Of a DNA stretch of 14,890 nucleotides, positions 14,555 to 14,890 are shown in pieces. Numbering within the stretch: the stretch's first letter is position 1; each line of letters opens with the position of its first letter. Source of the stretch: Vicinamibacteria bacterium (GTDB lineage Bacteria; Acidobacteriota; Vicinamibacteria; Vicinamibacterales; 2-12-FULL-66-21); contig JAICSD010000054.1 in NCBI GenBank assembly GCA_025937075.1, positions 1 through 14,890 of the forward strand. The letters are read 5' to 3'. The notes beneath the pieces are model-generated. The model was not told the DNA's origin, did not search any database, and saw only the letters and a program-made list of their open reading frames with translations. Position numbers and translations under genes: made by a program.

Positions 14555-14890
14555 TTACCGCAGATCCGCCCGCCGTACCAACCGCGCGGCGAAGAACGCC
14601 TCGAGACGGTGGACGAAGGGCAGGGTACGCAGGAAGCCGCGGCCGTCGACGACGGTTCGCCAGCGCTCCGATCGTTGGACCGGCGGCTCGACCGCGAACT
14701 CGGGATGCGTCCTGCAGAAGGCGTCCACGATCGCGTCGTTCTCTTCCGGCTCGCTCGAGCAGGTCGCGTAAATCAATCGTCCGCCCGGCCGGACGATCGC
14801 GGATGCCTCGGTCAGCATCCGGCGCTGCGCTTCGGCGAGCGCGGGCAGATCCGATTCGGTCCTCCGCCAGCGGACGTCCGGATCGCGGCG
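14555..14890 (-). CDS. rsmB: 16S rRNA m5C967 methyltransferase RsmB-like, partial (N-terminus beyond window)
   Basis: C-terminal ~111 residues of a NOL1/NOP2/Sun-family RNA m5C methyltransferase that uses S-adenosylmethionine. The visible part opens with RRDPDVRWRRTESDLPALAE, followed by the RPGGRLIYATCSSEPEEND block. In that block the Cys of the TCS motif is one of the two active-site cysteines; the other (in the PC motif) would lie outside the window. Arrangement and tail fit RsmB (Sun/Fmu) best, but other family members cannot be excluded from this fragment. It is the most upstream visible gene of the long minus-strand operon. The frame is open to the window edge. Confidence 0.85.
   Translation of the reverse strand, partial: RRDPDVRWRRTESDLPALAEAQRRMLTEASAIVRPGGRLIYATCSSEPEENDAIVDAFCRTHPEFAVEPPVQRSERWRTVVDGRGFLRTLPFVHRLEAFFAARLVRRADLR

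Noticed and set aside
1..14890. tRNA or rRNA genes, CRISPR arrays, insertion sequences, prophage or defence genes
   Set aside because: I read both strands and found no tRNA-like cloverleaf sequence, no regularly spaced repeats and no transposase, integrase or known defence motif.

Overview
This is a GC-rich (about two thirds G+C by eye), densely coding stretch of a Gram-negative chromosome. BamD, an RND efflux pair and a lipoprotein signal all imply an outer membrane. The gene order rsmB – PASTA protein – rpe – YbgC-like thioesterase – sugar-nucleotide epimerase – bamD, with dispersed GC-rich palindromic repeats, makes me favour an Acidobacteriota member (Vicinamibacteria-like). That placement is inference from content and style, not from a marker comparison.

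Layout. (1) Positions 1–1558, minus strand: a NarL/DesK-type two-component pair, with a soluble GAF-containing histidine kinase followed by an overlapping response regulator cut by the window edge. (2) 1559–1982: a divergent intergenic region with two small inverted repeats and the first copy of a 26-bp dispersed repeat. (3) 1983–7028, plus strand: a periplasmic adaptor and an RND inner-membrane pump joined by a TGATG overlap, then an arylamine N-acetyltransferase gene interrupted by a single in-frame TAG. (4) 7060–9481, minus strand: manC-like nucleotidyltransferase then manB-like phosphomannomutase, together a route to GDP-mannose (or a related nucleotide sugar). The second repeat copy lies at the convergent junction and supplies the manB stop codon. 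(5) 9531–10106, plus strand: pgsA, divergent from manC by only 49 bp. (6) 10129–14890, minus strand: a seven-gene operon of rsmB (partial), a three-PASTA membrane protein, rpe, a hotdog thioesterase, an extended-SDR epimerase, bamD, and an unrecognised secreted protein with an internal duplication. Nearly every junction in this operon is a stop/start overlap. The third repeat copy lies inside the bamD signal-peptide coding sequence.

How they work together. Most of the window is envelope biology: efflux, nucleotide-sugar supply, phosphatidylglycerol synthesis, outer-membrane assembly and a peptidoglycan-type PASTA protein, with housekeeping rRNA methylation and pentose phosphate metabolism. 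The two-component pair is divergent from the efflux genes and is the natural candidate to control them, but this is inferred from position only.

I do not see a defence system, CRISPR array, transposase or other clearly new machine. The signals most worth a second look are the dispersed repeat that has contributed parts of two genes, the TAG-interrupted acetyltransferase, the hairpin over the pgsA start codon, and the duplicated-domain secreted protein encoded directly after bamD.
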